Of a stretch of DNA of 64,000 nt, positions 10,016-19,882 are shown piece by piece. The DNA is from Bradyrhizobium sp. C9 (GTDB taxonomy: Bacteria > Pseudomonadota > Alphaproteobacteria > Rhizobiales > Xanthobacteraceae): positions 186,001 through 250,000 of the forward strand of contig NZ_NWTG01000006.1 of assembly GCF_002532045.1 (NCBI RefSeq), written 5' to 3'. The notes below the pieces were generated by a model, which did no database searches, had not been told where the DNA came from, and saw only the letters and a list, made by a program, of their open reading frames with translations. Each line of letters begins with the position of its first letter. Within the stretch, counting starts at the first letter, position 1. A program made the position numbers and the translations under genes.

Positions 10016-10932
10016 ACGCTATTCTCCGCGATCGATGTGCCGACCACCTCTCGCCGCACTGCGTCGGCGAGAATGTGGTCCAGGGCAATGGCGTTGGTCG
10101 GATGGGGCACGCTGTTGGTGGACCGTAGTGAGCGGATGCCGGCGCGATCGAACTCGTTCAACAGCTCTGGCGGGAACAGCGCGTGAATCACCACGGCGTC
10201 GATCGAGCTGACGCCGGATGACGCAAGCGTCTTGGCGCAGGCGATAAGCGTACCGCCCGAGGAGACGATATCGTCAATGAGGACCACTGGACGATGCAGA
10301 ATCCGTGCGGGATCGGAGAAGGCGATCTCCACCGAGCGATCGCCGCGGCGGAGCTTCTCGCCTACGATAAAAGCCAGCTCGAGCCGACCGGCGAGATCGC
10401 TCACCCAGGGCCGCGATTCTGCGTCGGGACCGACGACGAGAGTGGTGGGGTCGAGCGCATCAGCCCGAAGCACCAATGCGATCGCCGACGTCGCGGACAG
10501 ATTGTGGGTCTCAGTTCCTGGAAATACCTGGCTCAAGGTCGCGGTGCGGTGCAGATGCGCTTCCACCGTGATCACACGGTCGAAGGTCTTCGCGAAGAGA
10601 TCGCCAATGGCGCGCTGACTGATGGCTTCGCCGGCGTGGAACGCGGCGTCCTGACGCATGTAGCCGAGATACGGCGCAATCAACACCAGCCGTCGGGCTC
10701 CTCCACGACGCAATGCTTCCGCCGCGAACAACAGTGCGATCAGCTTTTCGTTCGGCTCATTGAGCGAACAGCAGATGATGGTCGTCGGGGCGGCCGATCC
10801 AACGGTAACGCGCAGCTCTCCGTCGGGAAATCGATGCACGGCAATCTCATGCCCGGGAACGCCAAGCCGCTCGGCGAGCTGTCTGCCAATGCCGACGGAG
10901 GCCGGCAGCCACTGGACAGCGGCGCAGGTCAT
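10012..10932 (-). CDS. Ribose-phosphate pyrophosphokinase (PRPP synthetase), divergent
   Basis: A 306-residue protein with the PRPP-binding loop [14 protein letters not shown], the ATP-binding segment [18 protein letters not shown] (equivalent to YxPYARQD of housekeeping Prs) and two phosphoribosyltransferase-fold domains. The usual DLHSxQ signature is changed to [13 protein letters not shown], so it belongs to a divergent class and is unlikely to be the sole housekeeping enzyme. The reaction is ribose 5-phosphate plus ATP to PRPP plus AMP. It overlaps both neighbours by four bases, which suggests coupled translation with the phosphorylase upstream and the beta-CASP protein downstream. Confidence 0.87.
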   Translation of the reverse strand: MTCAAVQWLPASVGIGRQLAERLGVPGHEIAVHRFPDGELRVTVGSAAPTTIICCSLNEPNEKLIALLFAAEALRRGGARRLVLIAPYLGYMRQDAAFHAGEAISQRAIGDLFAKTFDRVITVEAHLHRTATLSQVFPGTETHNLSATSAIALVLRADALDPTTLVVGPDAESRPWVSDLAGRLELAFIVGEKLRRGDRSVEIAFSDPARILHRPVVLIDDIVSSGGTLIACAKTLASSGVSSIDAVVIHALFPPELLNEFDRAGIRSLRSTNSVPHPTNAIALDHILADAVRREVVGTSIAENSV

Positions 10933-12503
10933 GCTTTCGCCCCGCTAGGCAAGTCGTGACCGTCGATCAAATAGCCAGGGTCGTTCTGAGCCATGGAAAC
11001 CGCAAGCTCAAACTGGGACGGTTCAAACGCGTGAATGCGGTACAGTGGCTCGCCTTGATCGACGCGGTCGCCGATCTTCTTGAACAGCTTGATCCCGGCT
11101 CCCTTGTCCAGGGGCGCGCCGGCCGTACGCGCCACCTGGTTGAGGCGCAGGCAATCGATGGTGGACACAACGCCATCGACCGCGGCGCGAATGTCGGCTG
11201 TCAGGGTACCCACTTCGGCTCGATACGGCGTGGGCCCCTGGGCTTCGATGATCTTCTGCATCTGTCGAAGTGCAGCGCCGCTTTCCAGCAGTTCGCGCGC
11301 GCGGGCGTAGCCGGCGCCGCCCCGCAGCGCCGGGTCACGCTCTAGAAGATGGGCAGCAAGCCTCAACGACTTTTCGAGCAGATCGCGCGGCGCGAGAGGT
11401 TCGTTGGCAAGCACCGCCATGACATCCTGGGCCTCAAGCGCCGGGCCTATGCCGCTACCTATCGGCTGCCGGCCGTCGGTCGTCACTACCTCCGTTTCAA
11501 TGCCGAAATGATCGCCGACGAACTCGAACAGCTTGCGGAGCCGCATTGCTTCCGACGCGCTGGTGAGCTTTGCATTCGGCCCGATTGGCAGATCGATGAG
11601 AAGATGGGTCGAGCCTGCCGCGAGCTTCTTGGACAGGATGGAAGCAACCATTTGCTCATGAGTGTCGAGCGAGAGCGGCCGTTCGACGCCGATCAGAATA
11701 TCGTCGGCCGGCGACAGGTTGACGTGGCCTCCCCAAACAAGGCAGCCGTTACAAGCGGCGACGACCTCCTTCATGGCCTCCACGCTGAGATCAACTCGCG
11801 CCAGCACCTCCATCGTATCGGCGGTTCCGGCGGGCGAAGTGATCGCGCGAGATGAGGTCTTGGGTATGGTCAGGCCATGCGCTGCCACGATCGGTACGAT
11901 GATCATGGAGGTGCGATTGCCGGGAATACCGCCGATGCAATGCTTGTCGACGATGACGTTCGCATTCCATTTGAGCTGTGTACCAGCTTTGGACATGGCG
12001 CTGGTGAGCGCGAGCAGTTCTCCTGATGTCATGAAACCAGCCGAGCTGACCAGAAACGCGGCAATCTCCATGTCCGAATAACGATAGTGCGCGAGATCAT
12101 CGACGATTGCGTCGATATCAGAAGACCCAAGCGTCCGTCCCTGAATCTTTGCGCGCACGGCGTCCAGGCTTGCCGGGGACGGCGCGGGCGTGACTGAGAC
12201 GTAGGTGCCGACCGGTTCTGCAAAGCGGTGAAAGGCTGGCTCCGCAAGCCCGAACTCGTTTGGCCCCACCATGCTATCGTCGTCGGTCAGCAGCAGGGTC
12301 GCCAGTAGCACCTTCGAATTGCTACGCAGCTCGACCCTGCTGAAGCCACGAAATACTTCCGGGCGCAGGGCAGTCGAGCGCCGCGAAATCACGGCTACGT
12401 TTTCGCGCCCAGTGTCGAGATTGACGCGGCGTGATTTGAGCTGGGGGCGGGTCGACGTTATCTCGGTCATATGCGACAAGATACCGGCACCGCCGTGGGC
12501 CAT
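10929..12503 (-). CDS. Thymidine/AMP phosphorylase family protein (archaeal type)
   Basis: About 524 residues from the ATG at 12503; ATGs at 12518 and 12470 are also possible. It has the phosphate and nucleoside binding region [19 protein letters not shown], then [20 protein letters not shown], and a C-terminal PYNP domain ending near [19 protein letters not shown]. An extra domain of roughly 100 residues precedes the catalytic core, as in archaeal AMP phosphorylases, which split nucleoside monophosphates to base plus ribose 1,5-bisphosphate; ordinary DeoA lacks it. It is the first gene of a coupled operon with PRPP synthetase. Whether it acts on AMP or thymidine cannot be settled from sequence alone. 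Confidence 0.85.
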   Translation of the reverse strand: MAHGGAGILSHMTEITSTRPQLKSRRVNLDTGRENVAVISRRSTALRPEVFRGFSRVELRSNSKVLLATLLLTDDDSMVGPNEFGLAEPAFHRFAEPVGTYVSVTPAPSPASLDAVRAKIQGRTLGSSDIDAIVDDLAHYRYSDMEIAAFLVSSAGFMTSGELLALTSAMSKAGTQLKWNANVIVDKHCIGGIPGNRTSMIIVPIVAAHGLTIPKTSSRAITSPAGTADTMEVLARVDLSVEAMKEVVAACNGCLVWGGHVNLSPADDILIGVERPLSLDTHEQMVASILSKKLAAGSTHLLIDLPIGPNAKLTSASEAMRLRKLFEFVGDHFGIETEVVTTDGRQPIGSGIGPALEAQDVMAVLANEPLAPRDLLEKSLRLAAHLLERDPALRGGAGYARARELLESGAALRQMQKIIEAQGPTPYRAEVGTLTADIRAAVDGVVSTIDCLRLNQVARTAGAPLDKGAGIKLFKKIGDRVDQGEPLYRIHAFEPSQFELAVSMAQNDPGYLIDGHDLPSGAKA

Positions 12504-12574
12504 ATTGACCCAAATCATTTCTCTTGCCGGAGAGGACCGCTCCGGCAGGGTCCAGATTTGTCGCAAGTAGCGAG

Positions 12575-12765
12575 TTAGGTCGCCTGAACGGCTGCCTTGA
12601 GCTCCTCCCGGACTTTAGCAGCGATCGCCTCAAGTGCCGGGTTTTGAATCGCCTGCATTGAAGCGACCGGGTCCACGGCAGCGACTTCAGCTTTGCCACC
12701 AACTTCCTGGACAATGACGTTGCATGGAAGCATCCAGCATCGAAGACCCAACCGTTCGGTCGATT
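12575..12765 (-). pseudogene. DUF302 domain protein, 3' remnant
   Basis: The minus strand reads MLPCNVIVQEVGGKAEVAAV and then [20 protein letters not shown] to a stop at 12575, the characteristic C-terminal third of DUF302 proteins. Upstream the similarity stops within about 30 codons, the frame closes at a TGA near 12795, and an insertion of three residues precedes MLPC. The gene would have been the first of the phosphorylase/PRPP/beta-CASP operon. It is cut where the mobile region begins, so it marks a rearrangement edge. Confidence 0.7.
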
Positions 12766-12849
12766 CGTTTTGGCCGCGCTCGTTTATACGTCAACGCTTA
12801 GTGTCCGTCCGTTCGCTTCCATGAAGCGAATTTCGTTCAGAGAGAGTCC

Positions 12850-13070
12850 GATATTCGACGACTCCTCCACAGTGGCTCTAAGTTGTTGAATTCTGGCGCT
12901 CCCTAGGGGAATCGAACCCCTGTTTCAGCCTTGAGAGGGCTGGAAACAGTTTCCGCCGGAGTTCGCAGTCGTTCGTCATAATATAGCCTTTTCAATAGTT
13001 TAGATAGACATTGTTCTTCGTTGTTCGGCTCTGTACGCCGATGCTTATTCGACGGATATTCGACGACTCC
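12850..13070. repeat. 16-bp direct repeat flanking the tRNA fragment; putative integrase arm sites
   Basis: GATATTCGACGACTCC occurs exactly at 12850-12865 and again at 13055-13070. A further ATTCGACG core lies at 13048-13055, next to the second copy. The copies bracket the tRNA-derived attachment core and sit just upstream of the integrase start, the usual position of arm-type binding sites for tyrosine integrases. Confidence 0.55.
12894..12942 (-). other. Attachment-site remnant: 3' half of a tRNA-Glu(CTC)
   Basis: On the minus strand this reads an anticodon arm CAGCC-CTCTCAA-GGCTG (anticodon CTC), a T arm with GGTTCGATTCC, the acceptor 3' strand and an encoded CCA. The expected 5' half (acceptor 5' strand and D arm) is absent from higher coordinates, so it is not a functional tRNA. 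A tRNA 3' fragment next to an integrase is the normal product of site-specific integration. Orientation places the mobile element to the right of it. Confidence 0.75.
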
Positions 13071-13083
13071 GGGTTCGGATGCC

Positions 13084-14460
13084 ATGACAAAGACGCTCAC
13101 TGAGGCTCAGATCACGACTGCCAAGGCGCGCTCGAAACTGGAACTTGGCGTACATTGGCGCCGCCTCGATGCCGGGGCGCATCTTGGCTATCGCAAGGGC
13201 AAGCGGAGCGGCGTTTGGTTCGTGCGCTGGCGCAATCACCATGAAGGAGCCAACTACAAGCAGGCGCCGGTCGGCATCGCCAACGACGTCAACGACAAAC
13301 TTGCCGAAGGCACGCTGACTTTCGAGCAGGCGGTGACACAAGCGCGGGAACACGTCACCCGGTCCAGAACAGAAGCGGCGGCCCAAGCCGCCGGACCGGC
13401 ACCCACCGTGCGGACGGCTGTAGAGACATACATCAGGGAACGTAATGCCCGTGATAGCCGACGGGCCGGTCGCGAGGTTCGATCCGATGCTGGTCACCGC
13501 TTACGGCGTTACGTTCTTGGTCAAGAGCAGCGTGGTAGCCAGGAAGCCGTTGAGGCCGCCTCTCTCGCCGCAGTCCATCTACACGCGCTACAGGAAGATG
13601 ATCTTTTGACGTGGCGCGAGGGCCTTCCTGTAGAATTAAAGGCGACGACAAAACAGCGGCTCATAAACGACCTGAAGGCCGGGCTGAATGCAGCATGGCC
13701 TCGCCTGTCGGCGGAACAAAAGAAGCTGAACCCGACATTCCCTTCGATTGTGAAAGACGGGTTTAAAGCTGAGCGCATCGATGATGATGATGAGGCATCA
13801 GTCGCCCGAGATAACCAAGTCCTTACGGATGCGCAAATCGGCACCCTACTTCGAGCCGCGCGCGAGATCGACGATGAGCAGGGATTTGAAGGCGACCTAC
13901 ATCGCATTGTCGTGTGCCTTGCAGCCACGGGTGCGCGATTTGCGCAGGCGAGGCGGATGCGCGTCAGTGATGCACAACGGGAAGAGCAGCGCTTGATGGT
14001 ACCAGGTTCCTACAAGGGACGTGGTGGCAACGGTGGCTCCGTTCCAGTTCCGGTGGGCGAAGATGTCATCGAACTCCTGTCGCCAGTCATTTTAGATCGC
14101 CCAAAAGAGGCGCCGTTGTTCGAGCGATGGAGCTACGAGCAGGAGGCCGGCAGCATCGTTTGGAGAAAGTCAGAACGCGGTCCTTGGAAGACGGCAGAAC
14201 TTACTCGTCCGTGGCACGCCATCCGCGATCGCGCAGCGCTACCAGGAGCCATTCCCTATGCGTTGCGACATTCCAGCATCGTTCGCGGCTTACGAAACCG
14301 GCTCCCTATTCAACACGTTGCTAAGCTGCACAACACTTCCGTGAAAATGATCGAGCGACATTACGCGAAATATATCTCAACGGCGTTGGAAGATCTCGCG
14401 CGGGCGGCAGTTGTCCCCCTAGTACCGCGGCACGCCGAAAATTCCGTTGGGCGTGGATGA
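13084..14460 (+). CDS. Tyrosine-type site-specific recombinase (integrase)
   Basis: About 458 residues from the ATG at 13084. The catalytic arginine is in AATGARFAQARRMRVSD, the box II segment is YALRHSSIVRGL (HxxR with His changed to Tyr-Ala-Leu-Arg-His order kept as LRHSSIVR), and the nucleophile is Tyr in MIERHYAKY near the C-terminus. An N-terminal arm-binding domain and a core-binding domain of about 250 residues precede them. It starts 140 bases from the tRNA-Glu fragment and reads away from it. It appears intact and is presumably responsible for insertion of the element now represented by 12.9-24 kb. Confidence 0.9.
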   Translation: MTKTLTEAQITTAKARSKLELGVHWRRLDAGAHLGYRKGKRSGVWFVRWRNHHEGANYKQAPVGIANDVNDKLAEGTLTFEQAVTQAREHVTRSRTEAAAQAAGPAPTVRTAVETYIRERNARDSRRAGREVRSDAGHRLRRYVLGQEQRGSQEAVEAASLAAVHLHALQEDDLLTWREGLPVELKATTKQRLINDLKAGLNAAWPRLSAEQKKLNPTFPSIVKDGFKAERIDDDDEASVARDNQVLTDAQIGTLLRAAREIDDEQGFEGDLHRIVVCLAATGARFAQARRMRVSDAQREEQRLMVPGSYKGRGGNGGSVPVPVGEDVIELLSPVILDRPKEAPLFERWSYEQEAGSIVWRKSERGPWKTAELTRPWHAIRDRAALPGAIPYALRHSSIVRGLRNRLPIQHVAKLHNTSVKMIERHYAKYISTALEDLARAAVVPLVPRHAENSVGRG

Positions 14461-14631
14461 TCAATGAGACGCGATCGCCAGCGAACGCTCACTCTTAGTG
14501 GCTTCCACCACACGCCTGATAGTATCAGGCTTCAAGACTCGCGGCTTTTCCGGACTGAGCCAATGTAGGAGCCAATTCGCGATCGATACGGTAGCCGTGC
14601 CATAGTATCAGCTAACCTGCTCGCGTGGCCG

Positions 14632-14871
14632 TCATGAGGAGCTGCGAACCTGTCCAGTGTCGGCTGGTATCGTATCGACACCCACCAGAGCCAACAGAGA
14701 TTGCACAATGACCAGACGACGGCGACCGACCGTCGTCGTGGTAACTCGACCATCCCCGATTAGTTCATAGATCTTGGTCCGCCCAAGACCTGTCGCTTCA
14801 CAGGCCTCCGCGACGGTGCAGGTCAACCGCTGCGCAAACGGGAGGCGACGCAGATGGCTAGGCACCGGCAT
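14632..14871 (-). CDS. Excisionase-like helix-turn-helix protein
   Basis: About 80 residues from the ATG at 14871 (MPVPSHLRRL); the frame is open to 14988. The centre TVAEACEATGLGRTKIYELI followed by VGRRRLVIV is the MerR/excisionase type winged helix (HTH_17). Such proteins direct the matching integrase toward excision. It is convergent with the integrase, separated by 171 bases in which I see nothing further. Confidence 0.7.
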   Translation of the reverse strand: MPVPSHLRRLPFAQRLTCTVAEACEATGLGRTKIYELIGDGRVTTTTVGRRRLVIVQSLLALVGVDTIPADTGQVRSSS

Positions 14872-15102
14872 ATCTGCGACCGCACTACGTTCAACTTGGA
14901 CACTGCTTTCGAAGTCCTGACCACGCCGTATCAAGATTACGTCTCCTCCATAATAGAACGAGCTAACCTGAGGCGCGCCGCATTCCACGTCAACGGAAGC
15001 AAAGGAGCAGAAGGGAGGGCATTAGCGAACGTCAAGAAGTGTCAGAAAAGACTCGGCTACGAAAGGCAACGTAGACTTTTTTCGTAACTAATATTGCAGG
15101 AA

Positions 15103-15490
15103 TCAGTGGCGGCGACGGGTCGCATCGCCCAGTTCTTGCTTGCTCGACACGGCGTCCTTTTGCGCGACGGCGCGCAGGTGAGCGCGGGCAAAGCTACCAT
15201 CGTCACTCCGCGGCTTGCGTAGGGCCGCATCGGCGAACGTGCGCAGACTTTTTGGCGTGATCGCGGGGCCGATACGCTCGATATGCGCGAGAGCGCGACC
15301 GGCGTCGCCGCTCGCCCGATCCCGTACCGCCTTTAGCTCGGCGATTCAATCCTTGAGCGACAGATCGCTCACGCCATTCTCGATCCCGTCATAGAGGCGC
15401 TTCAACTTCGCTTCGGCCTCGGTCGCCCGCCGCTCCATTTCAGCGACGTGCTGACGGAGCCGCTCAAACCTACTGTCCCGATAGCTGGCG
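15103..15490 (-). pseudogene. Large serine recombinase, C-terminal remnant
   Basis: The minus strand reads an Arg/Glu-rich coiled coil (ERLRQHVAEMERRATEAEAK), then ENGVSDLSLKD, an in-frame TGA near 15346, and continues in the same frame with IAELKAVRDRASGDAGRAL and ITPKSLRTFADAALRKP to a stop at 15103. This is the coiled-coil and C-terminal region of resolvase-type large serine recombinases. The catalytic resolvase domain and zinc ribbon are missing. It is a broken integration enzyme from a second, older element. Confidence 0.7.
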
Positions 15491-15494
15491 GCCC

Positions 15495-16007
15495 CTAGGC
15501 CTCGTCTCGGTGAACGTGTCCGACCGCCGATATCGGATCGGCGGTCGATTTCAGGAGCGAGGAATCAACGCCGAGGGCGCGAAGTGCTCGCGCGGCCACG
15601 CCATGCGACATTCCAGCGACGATTCCGGCGACATGAGCACCAGCAACGGACCATGGTTTTTCCGGATTGCGGCCAGCTCTTGCATGATCTCCCGACCAGA
15701 GGGGGCGGCATCATAGATACCGGGACTTGCCCGCATCGGTATATCGCGCGGGGCATCCGCTTTCAGACCGATGGAACGAAGGGCTTCGCCGTACTGCCGT
15801 TCGATCGCGCCCTTCAGGGCATCGGGCTCCCCCCGCCCGGTCAAAGGCAAGGCGGGAGGTGCCGTCCGGAAGATCGAGTGAGGCCAGCAAGAAGTGTTCG
15901 GCCCCAGGCTCCCGCTGCTGATCCTGCAAGGCGTAAGTTTCCGCCCTCTCGCAAAGAAACTTAATGGTGCCCATGTCGTTGAGCTTCGATCCGATGCCTT
16001 TGAACAT
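15495..16007 (-). pseudogene. Clp N-terminal-domain protein, frameshifted
   Basis: The start MFKGIGSKLNDMGTIKFLCE at 16007 and ALQDQQREPGAEHFLLASLD are the N-terminal double repeat of ClpA/ClpC. Near 15840 the similarity jumps frame to DALKGAIERQYGEALRSIGL and later, near 15645, jumps again to AGIVAGMSHGVAARALRALG, ending at a stop at 15495. Reading across both shifts gives a short ClpN-only protein of about 170 residues without an ATPase domain. Two frameshifts make it a likely pseudogene, unless the shifts are sequencing errors. Confidence 0.75.
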
Positions 16008-16017
16008 GACAATCCTC

Positions 16018-16248
16018 TTATATAGAGCTGTTGCGTGTCGCCACGTCTGAAAGTCGTTTGTGGGCGGCCTGTTTGGTGATCCCTAAAGCTTGGGCGATCG
16101 TCGACCACGACAAACCTTGGCATAGGGCCGAGCGGACGGCTTGGCGTTCGATCCTGTCCGCCAGTCGGCGCAAAGCTACGACACCGGCGAGCGCTTCCTC
16201 AGGGTCGGTCGGGAGAGAGGGAGGGAGATGTCGCGGCGATGTAGCCAC
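16018..16248 (-). CDS. Small helix-turn-helix protein paired with the ClpN gene
   Basis: A 76-residue protein whose C-terminal half, LSWSTIAQALGITKQAAHKR, is a classic helix-turn-helix; the first half is a helix rich in Arg and Ala. It lies 10 bases upstream of the ClpN-domain start on the same strand. Pairs of a small HTH protein with a ClpN-only protein occur widely, and the HTH protein is probably the regulator of the pair. The gene itself looks intact. The 161 bases upstream, to the regulator remnant, hold nothing else I can identify. Confidence 0.7.
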   Translation of the reverse strand: MATSPRHLPPSLPTDPEEALAGVVALRRLADRIERQAVRSALCQGLSWSTIAQALGITKQAAHKRLSDVATRNSSI

Positions 16249-16409
16249 GCGATTTCAAAAGATTCTCTGCCGCCGCACGGACTGGGGCGTCGTTGTCAAC
16301 AACGGAAATCACAGGCATGGATAAGACGAGCCTCCTGAAGGAGGAATAGCGGCTGCAAGCATTAGCCGCCTTTGGCGAAAAGTGAGCTCGACTGATGAAA
16401 ATTGTAAAA

Positions 16410-17089
16410 TCATACTTCGGTTTGTTCAGGACGATTGGCGCGAATTCCCAACGTCTCAGTCATTCTGATCAAGTCGGCCAGCGACCGTGCACGCATCTTC
16501 CTCATTACGTGTCCCCGGTAGATCTTGACCGTAATCTCGGCGAGCCTAAGCTCGGCGGCTGCCTTGTTCATCATGCCGGTAGCGACCAGTTTCATCACCC
16601 CCTGCTCGCGCGGGGCTTGAGCTCTCAAATCGAGACTGGAGGTTCGCGACGATCTGCTGAGCCTCTCGTCTTTTGCGATCGCGTTCGGTCGCTGCAACCA
16701 CGGCATCAAGCAGTTCCTGATCGCGAAACGGTTTGCTGAGAAAATCGACCGCTCCTTCCTTCATGGCCCTGACGGTCATGGGAATGTCACCATGGCCCGT
16801 AATGAGAATGATCGGAATATGTATGTTCAACCTCGCTAGCTCGGTCTGTAGTCAAGGCCGCTCAAGCCTGGAAGCTGGACATCAAGAACTAGACAGCTAA
16901 TAACGTCCGGAATTGTGCTCTGTAGCGTTTCGCGCGCCGATCCGAATGCAATGACGTCTAACCCTACCGATTGAAAAAGGTCGTAAGCGAGCGACGCATG
17001 GAGACGTCATCCTTGACGACGAAGACAATCGCCTTTGTCGAGGACTCAGCATTGCTGACTTCACCTGGCGAGTCAAATCGTCCTGTCAC
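16410..17089 (-). pseudogene. FixJ/NarL-family response regulator, multiply frameshifted
   Basis: Starting from a GTG at 17089 that overlaps the kinase stop, the frame gives AIVFVVKDDVSMRRSL (receiver start), then shifts: DVIAFGSARETLQSTIPDVI, LVLDVQLPGLSGLDY, and later GHGDIPMTVRAMKEGAVDF with the conserved Lys in SKPFRDQEL. A further shift near 16625 leads to SPREQGVMKLVATGMMNKAA and the LuxR-type helix-turn-helix EITVKIYRGHVMRKM, stopping at 16410. All parts of a FixJ-type regulator are recognisable but at least three frame changes separate them. Confidence 0.8.
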
Positions 17090-19830
17090 GAGACGGCCTC
17101 CTTATGCAGCGGTAGGGTGAACTGGAAGGTCGCGCCCGGTCCATTTTTGTGGACGATTGACAGCCGTCCTCCGTGGGCTTCCACGATCGACCGGCAGATC
17201 GAGAGGCCCATTCCAAGGCCACTCGATTTAGTGGTGAAGAAAGGATCCAAGACGCGGTCTGCGTCGTTCTCGGCGATGCCGACGCCGCAATCGGTCACGG
17301 CAAGCTGGATGTGCCCCACATCGTTCTTTGATGATTGAATCAGCAGTTCGCGCGTCCGGTCGGTAACTGTGTCCATGGCTTCGATTCCGTTCATCACCAG
17401 GTTAATGATAACCTGTTGTAGCTGAATCCGGTCGCCGAGGATCGTAGGCAACCCTGCCGTCAACTCGGTTCGTAGCGTCACTCGGTGGCTCACCAGCTCT
17501 CGTGTTACCAGCGCAATGACGTCCCTGACGACCTCATTGATTTTGAGCGGCGCCATCTCAATGTCGCCTTTCTTCGCGAGCGCGCGAATACGACGGATCA
17601 CCTCGCTTGCCCGGCTTGCGTCTTCGATGATCCACTCCACCGAAGAGCGCGCAGCGGAAAGATCAGGAGCTTTCCGCCCCATCCAACCAAGGCACGCATC
17701 GGCGTTGCTGATAATAGCGGCGAGTGGCTGGCTTATTTCGTGGGCGATCGAAGTTGTCAGCTCTCCTAAGGTCGTTACACGCGTTACATGCGCGAGCTCC
17801 GCTTGTGCCTTTCGTAGTTCTTGTTCGGCTTGATCGGCGCGAATGGTCGCGGTGATGTCAGTGCTGACGCAACGGTAGCCAAGAAAGGTCCCGTTTCCAT
17901 CGAAAAAAGGCTTGCCACTCGTGCGGACGTAGATCGGAGAGCCTGTCCGATTCACGGTGCGGTAGACGAGATCCCGAAACGGGAGATGGGCCTCCAACGT
18001 CGCCCGATGCTGCTGCCACTTCTCCGGCTCCTCTTCGACGTCGCACGCAATGTCACAGGGAAGCAGGCCGATCAATCCTATCTCCAAAAGTCCCGCAGCG
18101 CTGGTGTGCTCGGATAAACGAGTGACCTGATGATCCGGCCCAGTTTCCCAGAGCCAGTCGGAAACTGTTTCGGCGTAGTCGCGAAAGCGCTGTTCGCTTT
18201 CGCGCAGCGCGGCAAGTGTGTTTTCCAGGCGTTCCCTAGCTGCGTGTTGCTCGGTGACATCCATATGTGTTCCGATCAGCTCGCTGACTTTACCATCGTT
18301 GCCGACCACCACGTGCGCAACGGAGTGTATGCGTCGTATCCCGCCATCAGGTGGAAGGACACGAAAATCATATTCGAACCGCTCAGCCTTGTTTTCAATC
18401 GCCTGGCGCTGCACCTCCTCCAGCCGTGGCAAGTCGTCCGGATGGATGCGCGATCGAATGGTCTCGATCGATACCGGCTCTTCTGGGCGAAAGCCAAACA
18501 GACGATCGACCTCGGCGGAGCGATACACGAAATCTAGACCGTAGACGTCCCAGGACCAGCTACCCGTGTGACTGAGATGCTGGGCTTCGGCCAGATAGGC
18601 CTCGCTGCGGCGCAGCTGTTGTTCTGCTCGCTTAGCCGCCGTAATATCCGTAGCTGCCCCAACAAACTCGATCTCACCAGAGGCTGTTCTCGCAGCTCGC
18701 GCCTGCGCATGGATGTGCTTTACTGAGCCGTCCGGTAGCAGAAGCCGGTATTGGTGCTCGAAATCGCTCGGCTCTCGCATCGCGCGATCGATAGTTTCTT
18801 GAACCGAAGTCCTATCATCTGGATGAGTGCGTTCAACGACGAGCTGTGGCCCCAGCGGCACTGTCTGAGGATCTAATTCGAAAATCCGAAATGTCTCCTT
18901 TGACCAGAAGGCCTCGCCCGTAGTGGGGTTCCAGCTGAAACTGCCTGTGTGACTCAACTCCTGCGCCTGGGTCAAATGTGCTTCGCTCCGCTGCAGGGCA
19001 AGTTCGGTCCGCCTTCTCTCCGTGATATCTTCGCAGGCGATAAGGACAATCGGCTGCTCATCCGCCCAGAGCATGGCTTTGGCGCTTTCACGTACCCACA
19101 AGACCGAGCCCTCCTTCCTGACCTTCTGGACGTCCCAGGTGCGCGTTTGTCCGACATCCTCCAGGCACGTCCGAACGCATTCCCGAACGAACGCGCGATC
19201 CTCCTCGAGAAATACGTCCAGCACGGTTTGACCTATCAGTTCAGCACGAGCATAGCCGAGTTGCGTCGCGCCGAATGTATTGACGTCGAGGACAGTGCCC
19301 GCTTCATCGACCATGAAGTACATGGCCGGATTGTGCTCGAAGATGGCGCGCCATCGCTTTTCGCGATCCTCCAAATCGGCCGTGCTCCGCTGGAGCCTGG
19401 CCGCAATCACACGCGCAGCCTCTCTTTCCTGACGGAGCGTACCGATAAGGTGCGCTCCCACAATCGAGGCAATAAAGAATGCAACGATCACCGGCAGATC
19501 TTGGGGGTCATCGATTCGTAGGCTGAATGCCGGCGGCGCAAAGTAGTAAGCGAGAGCAGCGAAGGTTACGATGCAAAGCGCGGACGACGCGATGAAGCTG
19601 CCCATCAGCGAAAACAGCAAGACCACTAACAAATAGGCGAACGCCGTCGCGGCGAAGTGCGCTTGAAGGTACAAGCAGGCCAGTGTTACCACGGCCAGCG
19701 TTATGCTGCCGAAGGCAAACTGAAGGGCTGAACGTTCTAAACCGCTGATTTGGCTACGCATTGTGATACCGTCCGGCCTGTTCTCCGGCGGGAGAGCTAT
19801 AACTCTTTGGGCGCGTACTCGTAAAATCAT
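17086..19830 (-). CDS. PAS-domain sensor histidine kinase with DUF4118-type membrane domain
   Basis: Up to 914 residues; a second ATG at 19761 (MRSQISG) is equally plausible. An N-terminal block of four hydrophobic helices (DUF4118/KdpD-like, residues 35-140) is followed by four PAS/PAC domains (about 155-650; repeated endings such as [17 protein letters not shown]) and a HisKA/HATPase core. The phospho-acceptor is in [13 protein letters not shown], the N box is [10 protein letters not shown], and the G boxes are [12 protein letters not shown] and [14 protein letters not shown]. It resembles FixL-like kinases of the FixJ pathway, but no haem-binding signature is assigned. The kinase is intact, whereas its overlapping partner regulator is broken. 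Confidence 0.9.
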   Translation of the reverse strand: MILRVRAQRVIALPPENRPDGITMRSQISGLERSALQFAFGSITLAVVTLACLYLQAHFAATAFAYLLVVLLFSLMGSFIASSALCIVTFAALAYYFAPPAFSLRIDDPQDLPVIVAFFIASIVGAHLIGTLRQEREAARVIAARLQRSTADLEDREKRWRAIFEHNPAMYFMVDEAGTVLDVNTFGATQLGYARAELIGQTVLDVFLEEDRAFVRECVRTCLEDVGQTRTWDVQKVRKEGSVLWVRESAKAMLWADEQPIVLIACEDITERRRTELALQRSEAHLTQAQELSHTGSFSWNPTTGEAFWSKETFRIFELDPQTVPLGPQLVVERTHPDDRTSVQETIDRAMREPSDFEHQYRLLLPDGSVKHIHAQARAARTASGEIEFVGAATDITAAKRAEQQLRRSEAYLAEAQHLSHTGSWSWDVYGLDFVYRSAEVDRLFGFRPEEPVSIETIRSRIHPDDLPRLEEVQRQAIENKAERFEYDFRVLPPDGGIRRIHSVAHVVVGNDGKVSELIGTHMDVTEQHAARERLENTLAALRESEQRFRDYAETVSDWLWETGPDHQVTRLSEHTSAAGLLEIGLIGLLPCDIACDVEEEPEKWQQHRATLEAHLPFRDLVYRTVNRTGSPIYVRTSGKPFFDGNGTFLGYRCVSTDITATIRADQAEQELRKAQAELAHVTRVTTLGELTTSIAHEISQPLAAIISNADACLGWMGRKAPDLSAARSSVEWIIEDASRASEVIRRIRALAKKGDIEMAPLKINEVVRDVIALVTRELVSHRVTLRTELTAGLPTILGDRIQLQQVIINLVMNGIEAMDTVTDRTRELLIQSSKNDVGHIQLAVTDCGVGIAENDADRVLDPFFTTKSSGLGMGLSICRSIVEAHGGRLSIVHKNGPGATFQFTLPLHKEAVS

Positions 19831-19882
19831 GACAATACCGGGCGCGTCAGGTCAGTTGTCCGCGCAGTTCCGATCCAGGTGA

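Noticed and set aside
12894..12960. Intact tRNA-Glu gene
   Set aside because: Only the anticodon arm, T arm and 3' acceptor strand are present; the 5' acceptor strand and D arm cannot be found.
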